Assembly: GCF_964355755.1 (NCBI RefSeq)
Contig: NC_092672.1
Span: 15,434,501 to 15,498,500 of the forward strand
Direction of reading: 5' to 3'
From: Antedon mediterranea
Taxonomy: Eukaryota; Echinodermata; Crinoidea; Comatulida; Antedonidae
Length of the DNA: 64,000 bases
In this document: positions 1 through 12,429 of the stretch, piece after piece
Layout of the letters: each line of letters opens with the position of its first letter
How positions within the stretch are numbered: position 1 is the stretch's first letter
Program-made: the position numbers and the translations under genes
Notes under the pieces: model-generated
Seen by the model: the letters and a program-made list of their open reading frames with translations, nothing else
Databases searched by the model: none
Told to the model about the DNA's origin: nothing

Positions 1-105
1 GCAAGATGACAAACAATGTGAAAAAGCAGTAACAATACCAGGAGAGAATATTTTAGAAAATATTGAGTCTGTACATGAAACTCTAGCTAAAACTACTATA
101 CAGTA

Positions 106-1437
106 GTGTAGTCCCACAGTAGTGTAGTATTGAAGTTGATAAAACCAAACAGGGAAATGTTATTTGATAAAAAGATTTGTAACTTATTCTGGGCCGACGA
201 TATAATACTAATTGGAGATAGTGAAAATGATCTAGAATCATTATTGAAAGCAGCAAACGATTTTGCAACAAATTTTAAAAGGGTATTTAATTTTGAAAAA
301 TCATATGTAATTGTAACCAACCAACGCATTAACAAACATAGAAAATGGCCAATCGGTAATAAATTTATAGACGAAGACGTATAAATAGAATGCACATAGC
401 AAGACATTTAAAAGATACATGCCATATAGATGAAACGATTAAAAAAGGGAACAGAATTATTGCATATATAAAATCAATCATAAATGAACGAAATGATTTC
501 AACATAATTATGTATGGTAATATACTTTGGAAAGGCATTGGAATACCAAGTATAACCTATGCATGCAGTATTTGGTTTTGTGAAAGCAAAACATCTATCC
601 ACAAAATTGAAAATATGCAATATCAAATGGCTAAATATCTTTCATGTGCTCTTTATGGTGAACTTGAATGGCAATCAATTGAATCCATACTATCGGATAG
701 AGGAATATCTTACTTTAAGAGATTGAAAAACATGGACGAAGGTCGTTTACCAAAAGTTCTGCTAAGAGCGCTCTTTGCACTTGAAAACACTTTAAATTGG
801 AATTGGCTAAATAATATAAAATCTATTTTAACCAACTGTGATATACAAAAATATTTTAACTTAGAATATTCTAATAATTGGCTTAAAGGTTTCAAAGAAA
901 AAAACACTATAAGAGAAAAGATGAAATGGCTTGAGAATGCAAGCAATTATATAAGGTATAAAAATGAACCAAAACTAGAAAAATACTTAATAAAGTGTAA
1001 CTACCATGCTTCAAACGAAAAATTTAAAATTCGCTCTAATTCACTACCGCTTGAAGGTAGAAAAGAAGCATGATCACCTCAAAATGTAGGTATATGTTTA
1101 TTGTGTAATTGTAATGAAAAGGAAACTACAGTATATATCATTTCGTATTTGAATGCAAACAACTTGAGTATGTAAGACAACCAAAGATGAACTAAACAAC
1201 AATAATCTATCCATGTTCTGGGAATTGTTTACTACTGTACTAACTATAATACCACTTATTCTTTAATGACCTTGAAATCCATATTGAATTTAAAATTACA
1301 CCAACTCAATTGACCCATGATGAATACGAATTAGCAAGTAATATTTTCGACAAACATTGTAAAATATTTCTGACCATAGCATGGAACACACTAAATGATA
1401 TATATAATACAATTCTTTCTCAAACTTAATTTACACA
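106..1437 (+). pseudogene. Non-LTR retrotransposon 3' half: RT palm to C-terminal zinc motif (family A, copy 1)
   Basis: The open frames at 130-384 and 390-1073 belong to one reverse transcriptase tail. The first carries the catalytic palm motif as FWADDIILIGDSENDLESLL, the usual F/YADD of LINE RTs. The second gives the thumb and connection typical of LINE pol proteins, including YGNILWKGIGIPSITYACS. Past the stop at 1073, other frames continue with a Cys/His motif near 1093-1165 (CLLC, then YHF and ECKQL), read across a frameshift near 1134. Stops and frameshifts near 384, 1073 and 1134 show that it is dead. A VVPQ peptide at about 107-118 may be the remnant of the GVPQG motif. The 5' part lies outside the window or is lost. 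The same C-terminal architecture recurs on the minus strand at 47.95-48.56 kb. The clade (CR1/L2/jockey group) is inferred. Confidence 0.75.
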
Positions 1438-2028
1438 TTTGTGTGTATTATTCACTTGTTACACATCTCATTGAGACTGTACCTATGATTTAAAAGAAAT
1501 ACAATAAGAGTTAGTTTAGTTATACTTCAATCAATTTTTAATACTCTACTAAACCTAACACTACAAGATATAGGCCTATACAGGTACATTTTCAAACATC
1601 TTATTTCAAGACAGATCAAATGAGATGAAACCATGGAAGCAGGCAACGGAGAATTAAACATATTTGCAATTATACTGTTTTTCCAGCAACACCTAGCTTT
1701 GTCTTATGGTCATCCACACTAAAATAACTCTTTATTATGAATTTTGAACTGGTGAATAAATTGATACTTAAAAAGACCAAACAACTATTTGTTGGCTGCC
1801 GGAAGGTTCTTGAAATGATGAACCATTTGGGCCACTTTGTGAAAAGAAATTGCAAGAGATGGCAAAAAAGGATCCGAAAATCAGCAGAATGTAGTTTAAA
1901 CTCAGAACGGCAAGAATACTTTATGATACACAGTTGAAATAGCTTATCAGATAACTGAAATTATTCCTGATCAAAATCTAATCATTACTTAGAAGTAGCA
2001 CTATGTGTAATTTCTGTATCCCTATAAT
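1438..2028. other. AT-rich spacer, no recognised feature
   Basis: The segment after the LINE tail contains only short open frames on both strands (for example 1737-1937), with no recognisable domain and no splice-like pattern. It may include 3' UTR of the preceding element. Confidence 0.5.
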
Positions 2029-2355
2029 TAAAGGATGTGCTAGCAAAACGTTTTATTTTAACACTATGAAAGCCTGGAACAATATTTCTCTTCATATCAA
2101 GAAATCGTCCAACATAACCACTTTTAAGCAGACTCAGCAAAATCATTGTATTTTAAAATTTTGTTAAGCCATTTTTATACAAATTTTAAACATTTTGAAT
2201 CTTTTTTACATTTTTAATTTCTTCTTTTATTAGTGTAAGGATTCTGTGCAATTTGTTTCTCTGAGTTCTGGACCCCAATGGGATATCCTTTTAACAGAGT
2301 CTGTTAACTGAATCTGATTTTTTTAATTGTTTGTTATTGTGTAGTAAATCAAACA
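2029..2355 (+). pseudogene. LINE (CR1/L2-like) C-terminus and 3' tail
   Basis: A plus-strand frame at about 2029-2167 reads the standard end of CR1/L2-type pol proteins: an aromatic stretch (KTFYFNTMKAWNNISLHIKK), then a Ser/Asn-rich turn and TTFKQ before the stop. After the stop comes a T-rich 3' UTR ending in ATCAAACAATCAATCAAAAC, which looks like the short-repeat tail of such elements. Only the last 45 or so residues remain, so it is a severely 5'-truncated insertion. Clade assignment rests on the tail motif alone. Confidence 0.5.
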
Positions 2356-3036
2356 ATCAATCAAAACTTCTTCTAATTCCCAACCTAAACCAGGGAGATC
2401 TCCCTGCCTAAACTGAATAGAACGAATCTCACATTTAATACTTTCTGTTCAATTTTTTTAGAATATTATATAGAATATCTGATAACTCTAGCAGCTAGTT
2501 TCATTATAAGAATTTACAACAAATCCTTTACTGTTTGTAATTGTATTTTTGCTTATAGTGATGCTAGAAAATAGAACTCAACAGTTCTTTTCAGAATGCT
2601 AAAAGTTACTTACCGTATTTATCCGAATAAACGCCCAAGCATTTATTGTTCAGAGGGGTGTTTAGGGGAAGGGGTGTTTATTGAACAGTATAATTGAATT
2701 GCCAATTTGCCGACAAAATTCATGCTGGTGATCAATATATGTTATAGGTTGTATAGTTCATGTTTTCCTACTTAGTAGTGGAATTCACTAGTTTGAAAAT
2801 TTAGTAATATATTTAGTAGACATAATATAGACATGATTATACCTACTACCTTTATTTACACTTCACTTCAAAATTGTACCCACAGGTTGTATTAAACAAT
2901 TTGGAAAAAAATCAACTGCTGCCGAGTACAATAATAATGGTTAACTTTTTAAAATAAAACTCGGATTTTGTATACAGCACAAATAAAATACAGTAACAAA
3001 AACCTATATGCTTTATGTGACATATTGAACCACTCT
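2356..3036. other. Spacer with a short GGGTGTTTA repeat
   Basis: No coding sequence is seen. At 2614-2690 there is an inverted and direct repeat cluster built on CGAATAAACGCCC and GGGTGTTTA words. It resembles MITE ends that occur in many marine invertebrate genomes, but I cannot define its other terminus or a target duplication. Confidence 0.35.
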
Positions 3037-4838
3037 TTAGTTTAATTTAATCTTGCGTGGTCGCATCTCTGCATAAGTTTGTATAGCGTGGTCAAAGCTG
3101 ATAGATTTTGCGATTTTTCTCTCTATTGATAGAATAGCTAGTCCAGAAAGCCGGTCCTGTCCCATAGTAGATCGCCTGTAATGTTTGATGAGCTTTAGCT
3201 TTGAAAAGCTCCGTTCTGTCTCTACCGAAGTAGCGGGTAAGGTACAAAATATTGCATATAGCCTGTACAAATTGGGCATTACAATCTGTAGATTCGACTG
3301 TATTTAAACATATCTTGTGCCGATACATTTTTTTGTGGTATTTCGGTTGTAGGTGCATTCACAATATGTTGTTTCCATGCATCATACTCGGATCTTACTG
3401 CTGGATACTTTGGAGAGGTCTTCCAGCTCCTTGGTGGCTGTTTCATTGTCATCTCCTGCAAGTTCAATGCTTTGTTGCTTTCGTCGTCTTTGACAATGTT
3501 GTTTGAACTATGTTGGAATTTCGCACTTTGATGCAAGTTTCTTTGCGTCGCTCATTAATGTCTTAATATTCTTTGCTTTTCTTATCAGAGTATGTACATA
3601 CAAAGCTTTAGGATTTCCATTCAAGACTTTGGTTTTCAAGCCATTATACCTGCCTGACATGTTACTAGCTCCATCATACCCCTGACCTCTTAGTTTCTTA
3701 AACGTCTCACATAGACATTTTAATAACGCTTAAGCAGTCATAGATTTGACATTTTGGAACTTGAGAAACGATTTGTATGTTTCTCCTTCAAGGGCATACC
3801 TAAGAACAAACGAGACTTGCTCAACACGTGCACAGTCGGAAGTTTCATTCATGATTATGCTGTAACAGTCGACCTTAATTATAAGATATATTATATTATA
3901 TATGTGCTTCCGTACAGTAGTTGACAGTGCTGCAATGAAGTCGTTCTGTATTATAGGAGAAAAGTATTGCTCATTTCTTTTCGCTTCCTTGACGTGATTT
4001 TGCAGTACAGGGTCATATTTCGCTAGTAATTCAACTAATTCAAGAAATTTCCCTCTGTTTAATGATTCTTCGCTTTTGTCATGTCCGCGGAAGGCAGATT
4101 TTGCTTTGCCAGAAAAAAAACAATATCTAGCAATCTAGTGAGAATTGCACGGTTTTGCTGAATTTCCTTTTGTTTCTGCAACTTGGCTTGTTCATCTAGT
4201 TGTTCAGAAATATTTCCTTTTGCTACAAATACCTTCCAAGCAATGGCAGCTGCAAGATGAGGCTTTGAGTGTTCGTGCTTTGCAATTTTTTCTATTCCCT
4301 TCTTCCAGTTGGACACACCATCTGTTGTCCAATTATTTTCTGCACTACTCAATTTGGTTCCTCCAAACACAGATCATGCAAAACAAAACATAGCATCCTT
4401 TGCTGGAGAGTATTCTAGCCAATCTCTGATGACCTTTCCTAATGGTAGTTGACGCCATGTATTCTGGAAGGAACGCATTCTATTATGTTGTTTTTTCGTT
4501 TGATAAGTAGGAAGCTTATATTGATGCGGACCCATGTAACACATTTGCAGCTTTGATGTTTCTGTTTCATACCCTAAATTGGTCCAATGTGCAGGATCAT
4601 TAGGTTGAATTTCTGTCCAATTTATTGAACTTTGTACACTTTCTGCTACTTGTACATCAGGCTGTGAAGACTGGGATTCAGCTAGCTTAGACATATCAAT
4701 AGACATGTCTTCAGTTTCAATTGTGTCAGATTCAGAAGATGATGAAAGCTGCATGCTTTCTTGTGTACTCTCACTGCCGAGCTCATGTTCAACATTCACA
4801 GAATATTGCGAAGTTCTAACTTCTGCAACATAAAACAA
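3037..4838 (-). pseudogene. hAT transposase, TTF/ZMYM1-like (DUF4371 plus hAT dimerisation domain)
   Basis: Read on the minus strand, about 600 residues in pieces form a domesticated-looking or transposon hAT protein. The N-terminal frame (4374-4838) is Ser/Glu-rich and runs into a TTF-type zinc-finger region. It is separated only by one TGA codon at about 4373-4375 from the next frame (4059-4370, starting SVFGGTKLSSAENNWTTDG). Further down, DUF4371 peptides are visible at about 3600-3880 (NETSDCARVEQVSFVLRYAL and GQGYDGASNMSG), and the C-terminal dimerisation domain at 3037-3279 holds LPATSVETERSFSKLKL and STMGQDRLSGLAILSI. Frames break near 3280, 3536 and 3720, and the stretch between DUF4371 and the dimerisation domain is shorter than usual, suggesting an internal deletion. 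The position usually occupied by Asp before ETTD-like sequence is Asn here. I found no convincing terminal inverted repeats. Confidence 0.8.
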
Positions 4839-7119
4839 AAACTGATAACAAGGAAGCGGTATCTTTTCAATAATTATGTTAAATAATGATAAACTTCAAC
4901 TTGGTTATCTTTATTGTATGAATTTAATTGCAAATATATATTAACTTGACAAATATGTACCATAAAATTACGTAGATTTATTGTAGACTATACACAATAA
5001 ATCATGTGCTGAGAATTATAATGTTCTAACTTTAAGTTTAAGGGTATTTCTGAAATAGTAGTTTCATAAGCTTTAAGATATATAATTTATTTAGGTTTTT
5101 AAAACTTATTATAAAATAAATGAATTGTACAAATACTTATATATACATGTACTTTGCATAGGATGATTATAAATTCTATTGTGTTAGTAGTAATTCAAAT
5201 GCCTACTTCCTATTTCATATAGACCTAATTTAATTTATTTAAACACAAATGTGAACATTACCCCGACAAGCACTTAATTTTATAGTATAACAACAACTAC
5301 GCTAATAACAGTAATATTTGGTCGCAAAACCAGTTGTTAACAACCAAAAAATAATATAATTTTATTTAATACTTATTCCACAACCAGATGAAATTCTTCC
5401 AAAACCAGTTGGTTAATTTTATTTTACCTTCTGTAGCTGCATGTATCTACTGTTGTAATGACTCCTGGAAGTATTGCTGGCTCGGCCAGTTGGCGGGGGT
5501 TAGGGGGCGAAGCATTCGCACTAGCTGCCGATGGCGCAGTTGAGGTTGAACCTTTTGGGTGATTTCTAGCTGCTAATTCGAACGGACGAATTTGCTACCT
5601 TACATTCGATAAATTTCTTTCTCTTGATTCATATGGTACGTTTGGTTATGTTTAGTACAATAATCAATTTTACAGACCGTGGCAAAATGGTTTGAAAGTT
5701 GTGTTTAGGTGTAATTTTATTTAAATTTTAATTTCATGATGGCTATCAACAATTTTTCTGCAGTTTATTCTTATTTACCTAACTTATTTTTTTTTCTGGC
5801 ACCCTTGTTTTGCCGATGGACCGTGATGTGCCGACAGACTCCAAATCAGGGGGGCCCGGCCTCCCGGCTCCCCCACTGGATTAGATGACTATTCAACATA
5901 TTACTTTATTAATACAAAAATATATTTAGTATTTTATGTAAAAAAAAAAATTTTACATTGTGTTCAACTGCACCGTAGTTTAGTTGTTATTCAATTGTAT
6001 TATTCACTTCTTTTGTATAGATAATTTACATACTGTACTGTAATAAACTGGTTTATGCATAAGTGCATATTGAATCTTTACTCATCAGATTTCCGCTTGT
6101 ATTATGGATATGCTTTAAGTATACATAAATCAATGAAAAAGCACTTGCCTCTTAATTACATCATTATCAGCATTATGAGTATTGATAAAGTACTTACCTG
6201 TTTGTTCAGAAGGACTATTTAAAAGTATTATATATATATCATTAAATACACATAGCTTAGGCAATTTTGAGCAAATTTAAAAATGCAAAAGGCAAAAATG
6301 TTTTGCTCAATTATACTCTAATACTGTAAGAAGAAGTTCCATAAGTGAAAGTTAGAAAGTTTGATTTTTTATTTGATACTTGCACCATATGAAATAAATA
6401 TAAATATATTTTTTTCTATACACCATCAGAAAACAGAAATTGTTGTTCTTCAGACAAACCACCAAACATTCTTACTACCACAAATCAAGACATTCACCTG
6501 AACAACAGGAGACTGCAAGAATATACAACTAAGTCACTGTTCTCCAGTCGGAATTAATATTAAGATACTTTGGAAGCTTTCACAAAATATGAAAATTTAC
6601 CCGACGACTATGAAATGCAGTATTATACCCAAACATGAGGACGGAAAATAACAAATTATTATATTATTATAAAAATAATATTAATCAATAACATCTATTA
6701 TTTTAATATATTTGCAAAACAAGAATAAAGATACAGATGTATATTAAAAGTTGATATATTTCTGAGATTCTGTTTTTTTTTCATTTGTGACTGCATATTT
6801 CAAACATTAATTTTACAGTGAGCACTAATATTATTTGCGATGACTGCAAATTTTCAATGAAAACAAAATAGACACTAATAGACACAATAGAAATATAAAT
6901 AAGAATACAGTATGCCTATAAAAGTTATTTTCTAATATAAATGCTGTATATGTCCCAATCTGGGTACTGTCATCCATTTATAGATTTGTGTATACTGCAT
7001 TGTACTATATCACAATACTATCTTTTTGATTCCCAAAACCTCAAAATCATTATAATATGATGCAATGGTTAGTGTTAACACTTTCCAATATTCTAGGTTT
7101 ATTTGTGTTGCTATTAATA
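4839..7119. other. Long AT-rich spacer
   Basis: Mostly A/T homopolymer-rich DNA without an open frame that resembles a protein. A GC-richer island at 5475-5880 begins near CCAGTTGGCGGGGG and ends near CCCCCACTGG; these look like loosely matching inverted ends of a small DNA element of about 400 bp, but they match poorly and lack a target duplication. Confidence 0.4.
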
Positions 7120-7139
7120 TATGTTAAAGTTCTATTTAG

Positions 7140-7394
7140 TTGTTAGCCGAAACCGTTTTCGGCTAACAATGTTGTTTATATATTGTCACTCGACGTGTGC
7201 GATGTGTAAATATTCGACACGCGTGCGATGTGTAAAAACTCGACACAAGCGATGTGTGACCGTTTCTACATTATCTGGTGTTGATTTTTATTTACTACAT
7301 AAGCTGTTGGTGTTTCTACATTAGCTGGAGGTTTTACTACATTAGCTGTGGATTTTTCTACATTAATGGCACTCGCGGAGTGCCATTTTTCTAG
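7140..7394 (+). mobile_element. Helitron-like 3' terminus with subterminal hairpins
   Basis: The segment opens with a perfect 13-bp hairpin (arms 7140-7152 and 7157-7169, TTGTTAGCCGAAA and its complement, 4-nt loop). It continues with near-repeats of TCGACAC...GCGATGTGTAA and of CTACATTAGCTG. It closes with a 9-bp hairpin (arms 7366-7374 and 7378-7386, ATGGCACTC, loop GCG) followed by TTTT, CTAG and T. A GC-rich hairpin a few bases before CTRR, with insertion next to T, is the textbook 3' end of Helitrons. No Rep/helicase coding sequence is present, so it would be a non-autonomous fragment, and the 5' TC end is not defined. Alternative: an unrelated palindromic repeat. Confidence 0.45.
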
Positions 7395-9355
7395 TTGTTT
7401 ATACTTTTAAAATAAAACCACATTTGATTACAGTAATATCATTTTTGGTTGAAATATGGGTATTATAGTTTTTTTTCCTACTTTATGAGAGTGGAAATGT
7501 CATGCAGTTTTAAATTATGTAAATTGTAAGATTCTTTTAAAAATATGTTTTAGGGTATGTTCAGATCTAGGGAGTTGTAACTTTGCATTGCAAGCAATGT
7601 CATTATAATTGGCGTAACAGCAAAGTAACTTGCTTAACTAACGCTTTCGTTAGAAACTGTAGTGTCACCAATTTGGGCGAACATCAGGTAGGTATGCAGG
7701 ACTAATAATCTTGTACCTTGAGCTGTTGTAACTAATGAAAGATCAGAGAGGTGGCTTCCATTAATCTTTTCCTGGTTCAAACCTATGAAGTTGTACACCG
7801 CCCTTAGACTTGAATATATCAAACATCATGGTCATATAATTATACTTGAATATAAATTATATGATGAATATTTTGCTAAAGGCTTTTAAAGCTGTTATGT
7901 TGGGCCCTGCTTATCAAGAGATTTCCGTGCATTAAATCTAATGCGATTTACTTGATCAAACTCAACTAAACGGAAATTGAAAGTAATTAATGATATCATT
8001 CAATATTTTTTCAAGTTGATCAACTGGATTGATATATTTGATGTTATTTCTGTTTGTCCTACCACAAATTATAAGTTAATAGCCTAAATATTTATAATGG
8101 ATGAATGTCACTGTACAATATGCCAACTATATGCACAACTACAATATATCATTTTAAATAAATAAATCAATAGTATAAAATCAATAGTATAAAATCAATG
8201 AAAATATTGAACATATATGGTTTAATGCAGTATTCATTTTTATTACCTCATTCATTTTAAATCAAATTAAAACTACATATTTATATGAAAATAAAGTAAA
8301 TTAAATGGATAATAGGAACTAGAAAATAGCTAGTCATTTAAGTCTCTAAACACAATATAAACTTAAACAATAAAATGTAATTGGTGATTTGGTGTATCAA
8401 AATAAAACTTTAAATTTTTAGATTAGAAATAAATTTGTGATGTGAGCTCTCTAACATGCCTAATACATTTCTTTTTTATCCTTTAACGCGGTCATCTCTG
8501 TTTCTTTATTTTAAAATAATATGCTTAAGCTATATTCCCCACAATTGTTGACGTTTTGTAATTATAATGAAGATACAAGCTACTAATATATAAAATTTTA
8601 AAAAAAAGAGTCATGTTTACATGCATTCTAAGCATTTATTGTATAACATGGGTTCATGGATGTAGCCAATAAGACGGGCTGAAATGAGTCACTATCATGC
8701 ACTGGAGTGCAAAAAGTGCACAGCAAAAAATCAGCATTGTGTAAATCGTATGGCAGATTACCGATCACGTTTGACGCTGCACGATTTATGAGTTGTCTGC
8801 ACTGTGGCCCCATTGAAAAAAACAAAACAAAACAAACACACAATACTTGTACATTTTGTCATTTCTGGTACATGACTGTTTAGCTGGGCTTAAGTTTGTC
8901 GGTGATGTGGTCACTGAGCAGTGTGGTGCTTGCTGCAGTAGGCCTAGCTTCTAGGGTCTAATTCATACACCCATGTTATAAAACAAATACACAAGTCTAA
9001 GTTTACACTGTTGTAAATACCCTCGACTAGCAAAAGCAACAGATCACTTAAAAAATATGTAACCTTAACTTTAACATTTTTGACCATAGTAGCCATACAA
9101 AATGAGTAATGGTTTAATATGAAGGGTTAAGCCAATACCTATACAAATATGTAATATAATATGGGTAAAAATGTTCATAATTGACATTGTGGTACTTGTG
9201 GTCACTATAAGATGATGAGTCAGTGTGGTGTAAAAGGGATGCCTACATTATAGCAATACATCACATTAATACTGTATATAAAATACATTTTTAAAAAGAA
9301 AATTAGTAGCTAGTAGTTCTTTTGTATTTTCTCTTCAAGAATTTCAACCATTTAG
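7395..9355. other. AT-rich spacer
   Basis: No recognisable coding or RNA feature. Short open frames at 7634-7822 and 8628-8843 have no family resemblance. The last part near 9300-9355 is probably 3' UTR of the minus-strand LINE that follows. Confidence 0.5.
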
Positions 9356-11155
9356 TCAATCAATTGCTTTGTTGCTGAAACGTGTCGTCGATTTTTCCCT
9401 CATAGTGATGGCTTCATTTATATACAAACGTTTCTCAAGATTATCAAAGTTAAGGCTGTGCAAGGCTTCACTACTAGAATCACTTCTGCTCTTCTTAGTT
9501 ATTATTTTGGCAGCTCTGTTTTGCATAACTTGGAAGTTTGTGACTTTGTAGTTGGTTTGAGTGTCCCCAGACAACATGGCAGTATTCAAAATAGGGAGCA
9601 ATTAACGATTTGTACATTGTACATTGAGTATTTTTGGTAAAATAGAATTTGCTTTTTGAGGTAGTAAAGTCCTTGCAGTGCCTTACCTTTTACATAGTCA
9701 GTATGTTTATTCCAAGAAAGATTATCATCAATCACACCAAGGTGTTTACAATGTTTGACACGATTTAGCTTTTGACCATCAATATTTACATTTAAATCAT
9801 TAATTTTTTAAGTTTTTTGTGAAGTACTTATAATCATATATTCAGTTTTCTGTACATTTAAACTAAGTTTATTTTTAATGAGCCAGTTTTTAATACTATT
9901 GAAGTCAACATTTAGAGCTTCAATTACTTCATTTAAATATCGTCAGATGAGTAATGAATAGCTGTATCATCTGCATACATGGAAACGTTACTATTTTGTA
10001 TATTTTGAGGCAGATCATTAATATAAAGTAGGAATAGTAATGGGCCTAGAATAGACCCCTGTGGAATCCCACAGGTACTTTTACATGTGCTTGACGAGAC
10101 ACCATTTACACTTGTAATATGATTTCTATCTAGCAGGTAGTGTTTTTTCCAGTTTATTACATTATCTTGGAGATTTAATGATTTTAGTTTTTTAAGTAGG
10201 AGCTCATGGTTTACAGTGTCAAATGCTTTTTTTTAAATCAATCATTGCAATGCCTATATACTTTCCTTTATCAATGGATTCAAGCCACTCTTCAGTTAAA
10301 TTAAGGAGAGCAAAAGTGGTTGAGTATCCTGGTCTAAGACCTGCCTGATGTTCATATATCATATATCATTAGGAATGTAGATAGGAATACATTTGGTCAA
10401 AGACTACTCTTTCAAGAATTTTAGAGAGAACAGGCAGAACCGAAATAGGTCTGTAGTTGCTTCTTTCAGTTTTATCACTACCTTTATATATGGGACAGAT
10501 TTTAGCACTTTTCCATTTGGCAGGGAATGTTGATGTTGAGAGGGATAAATTTATTAAGTAGTGGATACACAATAGAATCTTTTGCTACATTTATAAGGTA
10601 GGCTGGAAGCATATCATTTCCAGTCGCCTTTTTAATTGAGATAGAAGTTAATAGTTTATATACATATTCACAGTCAATATTTTCAAAGTTTAATTTTTCT
10701 GGATTTTCAACATTTGTGTTTTGTACAAAATCATCATTATTTACATTAGCAATTGTTTTAGCAAGGTTTGGACCCACATTTGAAAAATACTTATTTAAGC
10801 ATTAGCTATATCACTAGAATTAGACTGTGTACCACTCTCACTTTTGAGATTTGTTATATCAGTATTTTTACTTTTGCCAGGAACAATGAGTCTTACTTAT
10901 GTTTTCCCAGATCTTTTTGGGGTTTTTAGTATTAAGTTGATCTGAGAAGTAATCCTGTTTGCATTGTTTAATTTTTGAATTAACTTCATTTCTTTTTGCT
11001 CGATATTCATCCCATAAGGGTGCATTGTTCTTCTTTATGGCTTTCCGTTTTAATGCGTCTCTTTCTTGCATACTTTTTAGCAAATCCTTTGTTAACCAAG
11101 GGCTTTGATTATGCCTGACTCTTCTTTTTCTTAGGGGTGCATGTTTATTAGCCAC
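9356..11155 (-). pseudogene. LINE reverse transcriptase domain and C-terminal tail
   Basis: This follows the endonuclease in the same element. From right to left: a basic linker (10868-11155, including SPWLTKDLLKSMQERDALKR), an RT N-terminal region (10502-10777, KATGNDMLPAYLI), then SNYRPISVLPVLSKILERVV (10369-10572). Then, across frameshifts, come the GIPQGSILGP motif at about 10045-10080 and the catalytic MYADDTAIHY at about 9957-9987. The tail at 9356-9601 (QVMQNRAAKIITKKS, HSLNFDNLEKRLYINEAI) is the usual LINE C-terminus. Indels near 10370-10500, 10240 (a T run) and 9940, plus further stops, make it inactive. Order and spacing are otherwise normal. Confidence 0.85.
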
Positions 11156-11170
11156 TTTTATAAACTTATT

Positions 11171-12067
11171 TTAAAAATCTTCAAGGGCCTTATCAATGTT
11201 ATCATGTTTTGAGATTTCCATCCAATTTACATTTAGCAGATCTAGTTTGAAATTAGTTTCGTCAATGTTTTTGTAATTTCTATTTGTTTTATACCTGTGG
11301 TTATTAACACTTTTTTTTTGTTTACCAATTACAGCATAAATAATAGAATGGTCACTTATACCACTATGCAATACACCAGCATTGCTTACTTTTTCTGTAT
11401 TAGAGACATATATGTGATCTATCAAAGTGGATGTACTGCTTGTAATTCGTGTAGGTTCAGTAATTATCATTTTTAAATGGTGATTTGTAGTTATCTCATT
11501 TAATCTATTTGTGTAACATAGATTGCTTGCGTTACTATCACAATTCAAATCACCAATTACAATTAGTTCTTTGTTTGTGTATGTACTTTCTATATCATTA
11601 AGAACATTTTCAAATGTTTCAAATAAATTTATACTTGAATTAGGCGGGCGATACCAGGCTAACAAGATTATTGGCTTTATTTTTGGTTGTGTAATTTCAA
11701 TAGCAAATAATTCTAGTTCAGATTTCATTAAATTTTCTTTAAGTTTATATGTGAAGCCACCATTTTTATTAACATATAATGCAACACCACCACCTTCACG
11801 ATTACGGTCCTTCCTAAAGATATCATACCCATTGATTGCAATGTCATAATTATTAATTTGATTATTAAGTCGTGTTTCATTTAGTAAAAAAATATAAATT
11901 TTGTTGTTTTCTAAAAAAAATTTCAATTCATCGAACTTACCAGGGAGAGTTGCAATGTTTAGACCTGCTATGTTTAAACCTTTATCATTAAATATTTTAC
12001 ATTTTTCGGTGAATATGTCACCTTCATCAAGGCGCGTTTCCACATCAGAGAGTTTATTATTGTCCAT
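11171..12067 (-). pseudogene. LINE APE-type endonuclease domain
   Basis: The 298-residue open frame is an exonuclease-endonuclease-phosphatase domain that would nick target DNA for target-primed reverse transcription. Expected catalytic residues are visible: Asn37 in GLNIATL, Glu64 in LLNETRL, Tyr139 in AWYRPPNSS, Asp173/Asn175 in VIGDLNCDSN, Asp217/His218 in LIDHIYVS, and Asp239/His240 in GISDHSIIY. All active-site positions look intact. The frame ends at a TAA (EDF-stop) at 11171; the same frame continues immediately downstream with NKFIKVANKHAPLRKR, so this is a nonsense mutation and not a natural end. The start Met may be close to the original one because the endonuclease begins about 30 residues later. 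Confidence 0.85.
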
Positions 12068-12429
12068 ATTATTGTTATAATAATGTTACCAGAATGTTTC
12101 AAGAAAAATTGATGTTTAGATATTATTTTGTTACCAGATTGTTCCATTTACTCTTGAATATTAAGTGTTGCAATTCCATACTCATGGACATGTTTTATTA
12201 CATTCAGATGGATACTCAATTTGCGTTTTTCATATTAAATACAGTGAACATTACTTTAGAAATTAATACGAAGTATTAAAAGACTTTTTGAATGATTTAG
12301 TGATGCAAAATCAAAAAGATCATTTTACTGAAAAACAATATAAGTTGGATGGAGTGTAAAATTTAGAATTGAAAAAAATTGAAAACAGGTCTTTAGGCCT
12401 ATCCTATCTAGGCTTTGTTTTGTAGTCCT
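12068..12429. other. Spacer upstream of the LINE
   Basis: Possible 5' UTR of the minus-strand LINE followed by AT-rich DNA. No feature recognised. Confidence 0.35.

Larger units (their letters stand above)
9356..12067 (-). mobile_element. Near full-length CR1/L2/jockey-type LINE (endonuclease + RT), mutated
   Basis: One element of about 2.7 kb reads from 12067 down to 9356: an APE-type endonuclease, a linker, reverse transcriptase motifs in order, and a C-terminal tail. Coding continuity is clear although several stops and frameshifts interrupt it. Both domains of an ORF2-type protein are present, so this is one of the more complete LINEs of the window. The family lies in the large CR1/L2/jockey group by motif style; a finer placement would need a tree. 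No clear target duplication was found. Confidence 0.85.

Noticed and set aside
5475-5880. 400-bp DNA element with CAGT/ACTG ends
   Set aside because: The proposed ends match poorly and the flanks show no target duplication.
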